64,000 nt of DNA, taken from Bellilinea sp040754815 (lineage in GTDB: Bacteria > Chloroflexota > Anaerolineae > Anaerolineales > Anaerolineaceae). Numbering within the stretch: the first letter of the stretch is position 1; each line of letters begins with the position of its first letter. This document shows positions 8,323-15,494 of this stretch, piece after piece. The DNA is taken from NCBI GenBank assembly GCA_040754815.1, contig JBFMBX010000001.1, forward strand, positions 372,001-436,000. The letters are read 5' to 3'. The position numbers and the translations under genes were made by a program. Under the pieces are notes generated by a model, which saw only the letters and a program-made list of their open reading frames with translations, was not told the DNA's origin and searched no databases.

Positions 8323-8345
8323 GTATGATTCGTTGAGATTTCGAT

Positions 8346-8768
8346 TTACTTGAAAGTTTTGATGTAGGTAATCACCTGCCAGATTTGCTCTTCGGTGAGA
8401 ATACCTTTCTGTGCTGGCATCGAAGAATTGAACGGCTCCATAGCGCCGCCTTCCGAGATACGCCAGAAGAGATAGTCATCTCCAACGCTGGAAACAACCT
8501 CATTCAAATGGGCAGGTTTGGGGTCTAATCCGGCTGCGGCGGGTCCATCACCTGCACCGGTCGGTCCGTGGCATGAAGCGCAGCGTTCTTCATAGACAGT
8601 TTTACCTGCCTCTGCCGCCTCGCTGCCTAATGGATTGGTTTTTCCGGCATAATCTGCCGGCACAGCAGGTCTTTCCGAAGTGGCTTGCCCACCGCCTCCA
8701 CCGCAAGCCGTCAGAATCAGAGCGCTTAGCAGAAATACTGCAATCAGCATGGGAAACACTTTTTTCAT
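8346..8768 (-). CDS. Lipoprotein c-type cytochrome
   Basis: The 140-residue protein starts at ATG 8768, chosen because AAAGGAGGA stands 5 nt upstream. A reading from 8801 would add 11 unlikely residues. A lipoprotein signal peptide ends L-T-A-C-G-G-G (Cys about residue 22), so it is anchored to the outer face of the membrane. One haem site, C-A-S-C-H, and a later Met (S-S-M-P-A-Q) fit a class I cytochrome c. It probably carries electrons in respiration, perhaps to the caa3 oxidase encoded nearby, which is inference. It is a single-gene unit bounded by a terminator. Confidence 0.9.
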   Translation of the reverse strand: MKKVFPMLIAVFLLSALILTACGGGGGQATSERPAVPADYAGKTNPLGSEAAEAGKTVYEERCASCHGPTGAGDGPAAAGLDPKPAHLNEVVSSVGDDYLFWRISEGGAMEPFNSSMPAQKGILTEEQIWQVITYIKTFK

Positions 8769-9066
8769 ATATTCCTCCTTTGGTGTAGTGAACCTCTTCA
8801 CAATTTTTATTATAATACTCCTGACCTGAAAATAAAGCCTTTGTATGCATCCGGGCGGGTGATTCGGATTATGATAAAAAGATTAATTTTCAATAAGCCG
8901 CATCGTTCAGTTTATTAAATATGAGATTAATTATTTTGTCTTTGCCATCATAACCCGCCTTTGATGCAATTTTGCATACTGTGCTTTCAGCACATAACCG
9001 GACCGAGAGACCCGAAGCGAAAACTCATCCTCTTCAAAGTACCCTGTTTCCCCTTATAATTACCCC
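8769..9066. other. Divergent intergenic region with promoters on both strands
   Basis: No coding frame is supported here. A TATAAT-like box on the minus strand near 8811-8816 could serve the cytochrome gene. The plus-strand box at 9055-9060 serves the CAP/LysM gene. The remainder is AT-rich with no clear structure. Confidence 0.5.
9033..9060 (+). promoter_or_regulatory. Promoter of CAP/LysM gene, leaderless geometry
   Basis: TTCAAA (9033-9038) and TATAAT (9055-9060) are 16 bp apart. The ATG at 9067 follows after only 6 nt (TACCCC), with no ribosome binding site, so the transcript would start at the start codon. Confidence 0.6.
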
Positions 9067-10488
9067 ATGCGCTCCATTAAATACCTGCTTCTCACTTTTA
9101 CGAGCATCCTGGTAGCAGTGTTACAGCCGTTTATCTCCGTTAAGGCTGTTGCCTTGCCCGAACCTCTTTACGATGGCGAAGTGACCGCTTACGATCTCAT
9201 TCTTGCCATGAATACCCTGCGTGTTTCCAACGGCTTGCCCCCCCTCGTTGAAGACCCCATCATCAACGCGGTTGCACAGGCAACCGCCGAAACCATGGCA
9301 GCCAATCAAATGTCGTGGCATATTGGAAATGTCTCTGGTCGCTTGCAGGCAGCCGGTTACGGCGGAGGTGCCAAAGTGTGGGCAACGGAAAATTTTGCCG
9401 TCGGCACCAGCTTCACAATTGACCAGATTATGCTGGTATGGGCAGACCCCGATCACATGATTCCTGCGGTCAACCCGGCCTACTGTCATGTTGGGGCAGG
9501 GGTCGCAAAAGCTGCTAACGGGATGACTTACTATGTGCTTCAGGCGGCATATGTTGCGGGCAAGGCATGTGGAGAATATCAACCGCCTGCCAACTTTACC
9601 CCCCAGCCCGGCGTCAGCAACCCCAATCCCCCTGTTCCTCAAATCATTGTGCCGGTTAAAGTTGCCACCCCCGATGAAGATGGAAAAATCTTCCATGTGG
9701 TTCAAACCGGACAATCGCTGTGGGCAATTGCCGTTGCTTATAAAGTAACCATCAAAGATTTGGAGGTCTGGAACAATCTTAACCGTTCTGTTCCGCTTCA
9801 AGTCGGGCAAAAATTATTCATCCCCAGCAGTAATACCGAAGGATATGCCACCCCCACCCCCGTGGGAATGATAAAGATTGCTACCCCCGATGCGGACGGA
9901 AAAATCATTCACATTGTAGAGCCTTACAATACGCTGATCACCATTGCAAGTGCCTACGGCGTAACTGTGGATGCGATTTTGAAATACAACGGCATTCAAG
10001 CCGACTGGCCTCTCCAGATTGGACAAAAACTGATCATTCATCCCGGCAATATCACCCCCACTCCCACGCCGCGTCCACTCACCCCCATTGAAAAGCTCAC
10101 CCCCGCCAGTGACGGAAAATACTATCACACCGTACAAAGCGGTGAAACGCTGGTGTGGATCGCCGGCCTCTATGAGGTAGGCCTCACCGATTTGATGGCC
10201 TGGAACGGCTTGAGCGGCTCTTCGATCATCCATCCGGGAGACCGGCTACTTTTGCAAGTCACCCCGCCGATGCCGCCTACCCACACGCCCAGCCCAACCG
10301 TACCCCCCACCCAAACGCCCATTCCACCCACGGCAACACCCAGCCCAACTTCAACAACCGCTGCTGTCACGGCCACGCTGCCAGCGACGGAGACAACACA
10401 GGAATCTTCTATTCCTTTGTTTATCTTCATCGGCGTTGTTTCGACCGGAACATTGCTGGCACTCCTCTTTTTGCGAAAGAAGAAGTAA
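9067..10488 (+). CDS. Cell-surface CAP-domain protein with three LysM repeats and C-terminal anchor
   Basis: The 473-residue protein has a signal peptide (about 1-26), then a CAP/SCP domain (about 40-175; L-A-M-N-T-L-R-V-S-N-G-L-P-P-L near its start). Three LysM repeats (about 210-256, 280-325 and 353-395) follow, each introduced by a variant of T-P-x-x-D-G-K-x-x-H-x-V. A Pro/Thr stalk leads to a membrane helix ending in R-K-K-K. LysM domains bind peptidoglycan or other N-acetylglucosamine polymers, so the protein is probably tethered to both membrane and wall. The catalytic or binding role of bacterial CAP domains is often unknown. It appears monocistronic. Confidence 0.88.
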   Translation: MRSIKYLLLTFTSILVAVLQPFISVKAVALPEPLYDGEVTAYDLILAMNTLRVSNGLPPLVEDPIINAVAQATAETMAANQMSWHIGNVSGRLQAAGYGGGAKVWATENFAVGTSFTIDQIMLVWADPDHMIPAVNPAYCHVGAGVAKAANGMTYYVLQAAYVAGKACGEYQPPANFTPQPGVSNPNPPVPQIIVPVKVATPDEDGKIFHVVQTGQSLWAIAVAYKVTIKDLEVWNNLNRSVPLQVGQKLFIPSSNTEGYATPTPVGMIKIATPDADGKIIHIVEPYNTLITIASAYGVTVDAILKYNGIQADWPLQIGQKLIIHPGNITPTPTPRPLTPIEKLTPASDGKYYHTVQSGETLVWIAGLYEVGLTDLMAWNGLSGSSIIHPGDRLLLQVTPPMPPTHTPSPTVPPTQTPIPPTATPSPTSTTAAVTATLPATETTQESSIPLFIFIGVVSTGTLLALLFLRKKK

Positions 10489-10521
10489 GTCGCCTCGAAA
10501 AAGCGCTTGAAAGGAACGGCT

Positions 10522-10943
10522 ATGTTCAATCACATTCACCATGTTGCGTATGTCGTTCGTGATATGGATGATGCGGTGCGTATCTTCCGGGATATTTTCG
10601 AGCTTGAGTTGAGCGACCGACGGGTGATTGAAGGTGAAAACAGCGTGGAAATGGCCGCCTTTCGTTGCGGCCCGACTTTATCGAAATCCTGCGCCTAATC
10701 AACCATCCGGCACTTTCGCGATTTCTGGAAGAGCATGGAGCGGGTTTGCATCATGTTGCTTACGCGGTGGACAATCTCTCGCAACGAATCGAGGATTTAA
10801 ACACAAAGGGGGTCTTTGCTGCCGCGCCCTTTGTGGCTGGAACGGGCTGGAAAATCGCGTACTTTGACCTTGAAAAAAGCGGCCTGGAGTTGTTCCACAG
10901 CCATTATCACGGCGATCATCTCGCAGAGGCGGACGAAGAATAA
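10522..10943 (+). pseudogene. Methylmalonyl-CoA epimerase-like VOC gene, frameshifted
   Basis: Two adjoining frames together give a complete VOC-fold epimerase. The first part starts M-F-N-H-I-H-H-V-A-Y-V-V-R-D (ATG 10522) and reads to about C-G at 10671. The second continues P-D-F-I-E-I-L-R-L-I-N-H-P, H-H-V-A-Y-A-V-D-N-L and ends at 10943. The join lies at a CCC run (10671-10673); one extra C would restore an unbroken frame of about 140 residues. The two H-H-V-A-Y blocks carry expected metal-ligand His residues. Methylmalonyl-CoA epimerase interconverts the 2R and 2S forms in propionate metabolism, but other VOC enzymes look alike. It may be a sequencing error rather than real decay. Confidence 0.72.
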
Positions 10944-11040
10944 CAAAAATACGATCCTGAAAGTATAGAGAACGGCTGAATGAAAGCCATGCCTGTTTTG
11001 TTTAGCCAAACAACTATAAGAAATCAAAGTATATAAGGCT

Positions 11041-11838
11041 GTGTCAGACTTAAAACTTTCCAAACAACTGGCTCAAATAACCAGAAATTATCGTTATGTA
11101 AGAATTAGCAAAGGAATGTCGCCTGCTCGTGTGTATAAATTAGTCGGGCGCAGCGAAAACCTTTACTTAAAAATCTCGGACAGCCGGTATCAGGGAACAA
11201 CTTTCGATGTCGAACGAGAAAAAGACATCATGGTATGGCTGATGGGAAAATTACCTGTTCCAGAGGTATTGCATTTCGAACGGTACGAAACCACAAACTT
11301 TTTACTGATGAGTGAAATCGGCGGTGAAGCAGGTGGTGATTATTTAAAGAGACAACGCGACCCCGAAAAAATGATCAGAATTTACAGTGAAGGCATCAAA
11401 TTATTTCAATCCCTCAGCATTTCGGATTGTCCATTTTTGAGTGATATAAATTTTCGGCTCAATGAAGTGGAGTATTTACTTCGCCACAATCTGGCGGATG
11501 TTGATATCAAGAATTGGGAAGATGATACCCATTTTGAAAACCCGGACGAATTATTTGGTTTTCTAAAATCCCATGTGCCGGATGAAGAACTGGTGTTTTC
11601 CCATGGGGATTTTGGAAACAGTAATCTATTTATCCTCAACGATCAAATCAGCGGCTTTGTGGATTTAGGAAGGAGCGGAAAAGCGGATAAATGGTGCGAC
11701 ATAGCCCTTTGCGTTCGTTCAATCCAACACGAAATTGGAAATGATGAAAAATATCTTGATTTTTTCTTTGAATTGCTTGAAATACAGCCGGACTGGGATA
11801 AGATAAGGTATCATATTTTGTTAGATGAGTTATTTTGA
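11041..11838 (+). CDS. Aminoglycoside 3'-phosphotransferase-like kinase
   Basis: The 265-residue protein has the APH fold: V-F-S-H-G-D-F-G-N-S-N-L-F-I (catalytic loop with Asp) and G-F-V-D-L-G-R-S-G-K-A-D-K-W (Mg-binding D-L-G-R), followed by C-D-I-A-L-C-V-R-S-I. These are the diagnostic blocks of APH(3') enzymes, which phosphorylate the 3'-hydroxyl of kanamycin-type drugs with ATP. The gene is visibly AT-rich against its neighbours and probably was acquired. The start is GTG 11041, with TATATA 5 nt upstream and no clear Shine-Dalgarno. Substrate and resistance are not shown by sequence; the family also holds kinases of unknown target. Confidence 0.82.
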   Translation: MSDLKLSKQLAQITRNYRYVRISKGMSPARVYKLVGRSENLYLKISDSRYQGTTFDVEREKDIMVWLMGKLPVPEVLHFERYETTNFLLMSEIGGEAGGDYLKRQRDPEKMIRIYSEGIKLFQSLSISDCPFLSDINFRLNEVEYLLRHNLADVDIKNWEDDTHFENPDELFGFLKSHVPDEELVFSHGDFGNSNLFILNDQISGFVDLGRSGKADKWCDIALCVRSIQHEIGNDEKYLDFFFELLEIQPDWDKIRYHILLDELF

Positions 11839-11937
11839 TTAAAAAACACCCCACCTCAGGCTGCATTTGATCAGCGAGAGGGTGCCGATTAAAAATTCAG
11901 AATTGAAGACGAGTAGAAAATTTATTAGAGGTAACTT

Positions 11938-12918
11938 ATGAGAGCCGTTATCTATGAGAAATATGGTTCACCCGATGTTTTACGTTTAACTGAGGTGGAA
12001 AAACCCATCCCCAAAGATGATGAAATCCAGATCAAAATTTATGCAGTATCCATCAACGGCTCAGACCGGGAAGGATTGGCAGGAAAACCCTTCTATACCC
12101 GCATCGGCGGACTGCTAAAACCGGGTCACCCGATTCTCGGTTCCGATATCGCCGGGCAGGTGGAGGCCGCAGGGAAAAACCACACCGAATTCAAACCGGG
12201 AGATGAAGTGTTTGGGGAAATCCCGGGCTATCACGGCGGTTTTGCAGAATTCGTGTGCACACACGGAAAAACCCTGGCACTCAAACCGCCCGGCCTAACC
12301 TTTGAACAGGCAGCCGCCATTCCGCAGGGAGGAGTAATTGCCCTTCGGGCTATCCATGATAAAGGACGGGTACAGCCGGGCAAGCAGGTCTTAATCAATG
12401 GCGCTGGCGGCAGTGCCGGCTCGTTTGCCGTTCAGATTGCCAGATTATGCGGAGCTGAAGTAACAGCGGTGGATCGGGAGGAAAAGCGGGCATTCATGCA
12501 CTCACTTGGCGCGGATCATGTCATTGATTACACAAGGCAGGATTTCACCAAAAATGGAAAACAATATGATCTCATCCTGGATATTATCGGACATCATTCG
12601 GTTTTTGCCTATCAGCGGGCATTGAAGCCCGCTGGCACCTGTTACTTCGTGGGCGGTTCTGTCGTTACCCTTCTCCAGATATTACTCCTTGGCAGGTGGA
12701 TTAAGAGAACCACTGGCAAGTCCATAAACCTGCTGGTAGTCCCACAAAACAGAGAGGATTTGATCTCTGTTACCAATCTTTGTGAAACCGGCAGGATTAC
12801 CCCGGCTATTGACAGACGGTATCCATTAAGTGAAGTTGCTGAAGCGCTTCGCTATGTTGAAGAAGGAAGAGCTAGAGGAAAAGTTGTCATCTTCATAGAA
12901 CATACTGACAATGCCTGA
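11938..12918 (+). CDS. Zinc-independent MDR family NAD(P)H-dependent oxidoreductase (quinone-oxidoreductase-like)
   Basis: The 326-residue protein opens M-R-A-V-I-Y-E-K-Y-G-S-P-D-V-L, the standard start of medium-chain reductases of the quinone oxidoreductase group. The nucleotide site is N-G-A-G-G-S-A-G-S-F-A-V-Q (about residue 155). Neither the catalytic zinc Cys/His set nor the structural four-Cys lobe of alcohol dehydrogenases is visible. It probably reduces quinones or enones; the substrate is unknown. AGAGG lies 7 nt before the ATG. It follows the APH-like gene on the same strand after 99 bp and may belong to the same accessory patch. Confidence 0.85.
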   Translation: MRAVIYEKYGSPDVLRLTEVEKPIPKDDEIQIKIYAVSINGSDREGLAGKPFYTRIGGLLKPGHPILGSDIAGQVEAAGKNHTEFKPGDEVFGEIPGYHGGFAEFVCTHGKTLALKPPGLTFEQAAAIPQGGVIALRAIHDKGRVQPGKQVLINGAGGSAGSFAVQIARLCGAEVTAVDREEKRAFMHSLGADHVIDYTRQDFTKNGKQYDLILDIIGHHSVFAYQRALKPAGTCYFVGGSVVTLLQILLLGRWIKRTTGKSINLLVVPQNREDLISVTNLCETGRITPAIDRRYPLSEVAEALRYVEEGRARGKVVIFIEHTDNA

Positions 12919-12927
12919 ATACCCTTT

Positions 12928-12963
12928 CAGCCCCCGCTAAAAGGGGGGGTAAAAGGTTCAGCG
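12928..12963. terminator. Possible terminator between convergent genes
   Basis: A C5/G7 stem with a short A-rich loop, extended by weaker CCTTT/AAAGG pairing, lies in the 64 bp between two convergent stops. The T-tracts are poor, so efficiency is uncertain. Confidence 0.35.
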
Positions 12964-12982
12964 AGTTAAGTTTTCTGTTTTC

Positions 12983-13948
12983 CTAGCTGGCGGCTTCTTT
13001 TACCACCACTGGTGGACTTACTGGCCGCTTCGTCCGTGTAATCGTGATCAACGCCACCGATCCCAGGATGATCAACGCAGCAATGATCATCCGCCCGGTA
13101 ATCACTTCGCTGGCAATCAGAGCACCCAAAAACAGTGCCACCACCGGGTTAACGTAAGCATAAGTCGAAACCAGGGTAATTGGAGCAACCCGCAAGAGCC
13201 AGGTGTAGGAAGCAAACCCGACCAGAGAGCCAAAGAAGATCAGATAGAGCAGGCCGAACAGAGAAGATGAACTTATCCCTGCCAGATTCACCTCAGGCCA
13301 CTCCCCTGCCAGGGTGCCCACCACAAATAATCCCAGACCACCGGCGAGCATTTCCATGCCTGTGCCAAGCAATGGCGAGGCAGGTAACTTCGCGCCGCGG
13401 TTATAAACTGAGCCCAAAGCCCACAACAATGAACCCAGCAGCAATGCTCCCGCTCCAATCAGGTTGACCTGCCCCGTCCCGCTCAATTGACCGGGTCCGA
13501 CCAGCAAGGCAATGCCGCCAAAGCCAGCCACCAGCCCCATCACCGCCAGCACGCCGGGGCGGCTGCCCCCCTGGCGGTAATAACCACTCACGAGGTCAAC
13601 CAGCATGATCCACAACGGCACTGATCCAACCAGCAGCGACGTGACACCGGAAGGCACCAGCTGCTCCGCCCACGAGACCAGCCCGTTTCCACCTGTCAGC
13701 AGCAGCAATCCGATGATGGCTGCCGAGCGCCAATGCAGAAGGCTGGGGCGCGGATCGCCTGCCAGCCGCCGCCAGGTATACAGGATCACTCCAGCAGTGA
13801 AGTTGCGCGTTGCTGCCATCAAAAACGGAGGAATAGTCTCGACGGCAAATTGAATCGCCAGATAAGTTGAACCCCAGACAACGTAGATACTGAGCATCCC
13901 CGCCCAGATCGCCAAGGGGCTGGTAGTTTTTGCGTTGGAATTGAACAT
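12983..13948 (-). CDS. EamA/DMT family transporter
   Basis: About 321 residues with ten hydrophobic segments in two EamA repeats. The first begins Y-V-V-W-G-S-T-Y-L-A-I-Q-F-A, the classic opening of drug/metabolite exporters of the RhaT/YedA type. The second half has Y-T-W-L-L-R-V-A-P-I-T-L-V-S-T-Y-A-Y-V-N-P-V, the matching signature. It probably exports a small metabolite or amino acid. ATG 13948 is preferred over the adjacent GTG 13951 because a GAGGT site is better spaced. It reads divergently from nothing close and converges on the oxidoreductase. Confidence 0.9.
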   Translation of the reverse strand: MFNSNAKTTSPLAIWAGMLSIYVVWGSTYLAIQFAVETIPPFLMAATRNFTAGVILYTWRRLAGDPRPSLLHWRSAAIIGLLLLTGGNGLVSWAEQLVPSGVTSLLVGSVPLWIMLVDLVSGYYRQGGSRPGVLAVMGLVAGFGGIALLVGPGQLSGTGQVNLIGAGALLLGSLLWALGSVYNRGAKLPASPLLGTGMEMLAGGLGLFVVGTLAGEWPEVNLAGISSSSLFGLLYLIFFGSLVGFASYTWLLRVAPITLVSTYAYVNPVVALFLGALIASEVITGRMIIAALIILGSVALITITRTKRPVSPPVVVKEAAS

Positions 13949-14063
13949 CACATAACCTCAATCAATAATCATTTATTAGTGCATCCTGCAATGACGAAGA
14001 AACTCTTAAAACATTTTCTATTAGGGTTCATTCTATCACTCTCGTGCGAATTTCACCCTGTTA

Positions 14064-14975
14064 TTAAATTTCCCAATCATGAACCATCTGGCTTTGCGCT
14101 TCTGCTTCACGATTTGGGTTATCACGGCGGGCAAATTCCCAGCCAAGCAATGCTTTTTTACGCGCACTGCCATAGCGGTAATTGCCCAAATCACCATCCT
14201 TACGAATCACACGGTGACAGGGGATTAGCACGGCGATAGGGTTTTTGCCAACAGCCTGTCCTACCGCTCGTGATGCTCCCGGCAAGCCGATGGAGACGGC
14301 AATGTCCTCGTAGGTTACCACTGAACCCGGCGGAATGCGCAGTAATGCTTCCCAAACCTTGATCTGGAAATTGGTACCATTCAATAGCAGCGGTAATACC
14401 TTACGGGGTTGGGTGGAGGGAAAGAATACGTTACGGGCAAGAGGGGCAGTTGCGGCAACATCTTCCACCAGCGTTGCCCGTCGCCATGTGGCGCGTAATT
14501 CGCGCAGCGCTTCCTCACGTCCATTCACCACAAAGGAAAACCAGCACATGCCGCGCTCGCTGACTGCCAGCAGACACTCACCAAATGGAGTGGGGTGAAA
14601 TCCATAGCGCAGGTTCAAACCATAACCACCGTTCTTATATTCGCCAGGGGTGACCGCCTCGCACGCGACAAACAGATCATGCAACCGTCCCGGACTGGAT
14701 AGGCCGCTGGCGTAAGTGGTTTCAAGCAAACCGGCATTCTGACGCAGAAGCGCCTTGGCATGTTCCTTGGTCAGGTATTGCAAAAACCGCTTTGGACTGA
14801 TACCCACCCAGCGGGTAAACAGCCGTTGGAAGTGATACTCGCTCAAGCCGATACGCTCCGCGATAGATTTCAAATCGGGCTGATCAAGATAATTTTCTTC
14901 CAGAAAATGGATTGCCTGTTCGATGCGTGCGTAATCATCCAGCCAGGCAGGAGATAAATCGGGATCGAATCTCAT
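14064..14975 (-). CDS. Ada-like protein: AraC helix-turn-helix fused to methylated-DNA-cysteine methyltransferase
   Basis: The 303-residue protein has an AraC-type DNA-binding domain (about 15-105; L-S-E-Y-H-F-Q-R-L-F-T-R-W) and a C-terminal O6-methylguanine methyltransferase (about 195-285) with the active-site Cys in I-P-C-H-R-V-I and the preceding N-P-I-A-V-L. It repairs O6-alkylguanine by suicidal transfer to Cys. The N-terminal Ada zinc domain that senses methyl phosphotriesters is absent. Start ATG 14975 is chosen for its GGAGG site 5 nt upstream. A reading from 14996 would place that site inside the gene. Confidence 0.92.
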   Translation of the reverse strand: MRFDPDLSPAWLDDYARIEQAIHFLEENYLDQPDLKSIAERIGLSEYHFQRLFTRWVGISPKRFLQYLTKEHAKALLRQNAGLLETTYASGLSSPGRLHDLFVACEAVTPGEYKNGGYGLNLRYGFHPTPFGECLLAVSERGMCWFSFVVNGREEALRELRATWRRATLVEDVAATAPLARNVFFPSTQPRKVLPLLLNGTNFQIKVWEALLRIPPGSVVTYEDIAVSIGLPGASRAVGQAVGKNPIAVLIPCHRVIRKDGDLGNYRYGSARKKALLGWEFARRDNPNREAEAQSQMVHDWEI

Positions 14976-15204
14976 GTCATCCTCCAGCGTTATCATCGTT
15001 TATATCACATTCGATATTTTGATTTTAGGATGATTTATCCGGTGAATCTACCCGATTCTTGCTCAATTTAATTGCGATGTTTATTTTGAGAGAATACGGC
15101 GGTAAATTCCTATGACTTGCAGGTGACTACCCCCTGTCACCCTAACCACCTCCCGCCGCCGGGAATAGCCTCAATCAGCCATTTTCCAAGTGGTTTTATA
15201 CTCG

Positions 15205-15287
15205 AAGTGAGCGTGCAGGGGCTCGAATATCATCCCCTTCCGGGGACTCTGAACCAAATAAAAAAAGTGAGCGTGCAGGGGCTCGAA
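15205..15287 (-). repeat. Direct repeat of tRNA-Lys 3' end (possible att scar)
   Basis: A 23-bp sequence (15265-15287), which is the T-loop/acceptor end of tRNA-Lys plus flanking bases, is repeated exactly at 15205-15227. After the upstream copy a short piece (CTGAACCAA) of the T-arm recurs, but with about 21 bp inserted between. The extra copy lacks the rest of a tRNA. Confidence 0.75.
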
Positions 15288-15339
15288 CCCTGAACCAATG
15301 GCTTAAAAGGCCACTGCTCTACCATTGAGCTACACGCCC
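15268..15339 (-). tRNA. tRNA-Lys (anticodon TTT)
   Basis: The minus strand folds as a cloverleaf of 72 nt. Acceptor stem GGGCGTG pairs with CACGCTC (one G-T pair), the D-arm begins GCTCAATGGTAGAGC, and the anticodon arm has loop CTTTTAA with anticodon TTT. The T-arm is CAGGG TTCGAGC CCCTG. CCA is not encoded. A run of T follows directly downstream, which may end the transcript. Confidence 0.95.
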
Positions 15340-15433
15340 GCGCTCAAAATTTTATCACGCCCTCGCCGGAACGTCAACAAATTTGCCGAAAATCATAGTC
15401 ATTTCAGGAAATCCTTCACCTTACCGCCTGTGG

Positions 15434-15439
15434 TAAAAT
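15434..15439 (+). promoter_or_regulatory. Extended -10 box before ABC importer operon
   Basis: TAAAAT at 15434-15439 is preceded by TGG (TG-n extended -10). It stands 55 nt upstream of ATG 15495. A -35 match is weak. Confidence 0.45.
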
Positions 15440-15494
15440 AATGTATCTCATCTCCCCACATTTTGGGCGGGTTTTCACATCCTCGGAGTAAATT

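Noticed and set aside
10665..10943. Independent small gene for the second half of the VOC protein
   Set aside because: It begins in the middle of the domain at a TTG with no ribosome site, and continues the fold of the first half.
15205..15260. A second tRNA gene
   Set aside because: Only the 3' end is present; no anticodon or D-arm can be found, and about 21 bp interrupt the T-arm.
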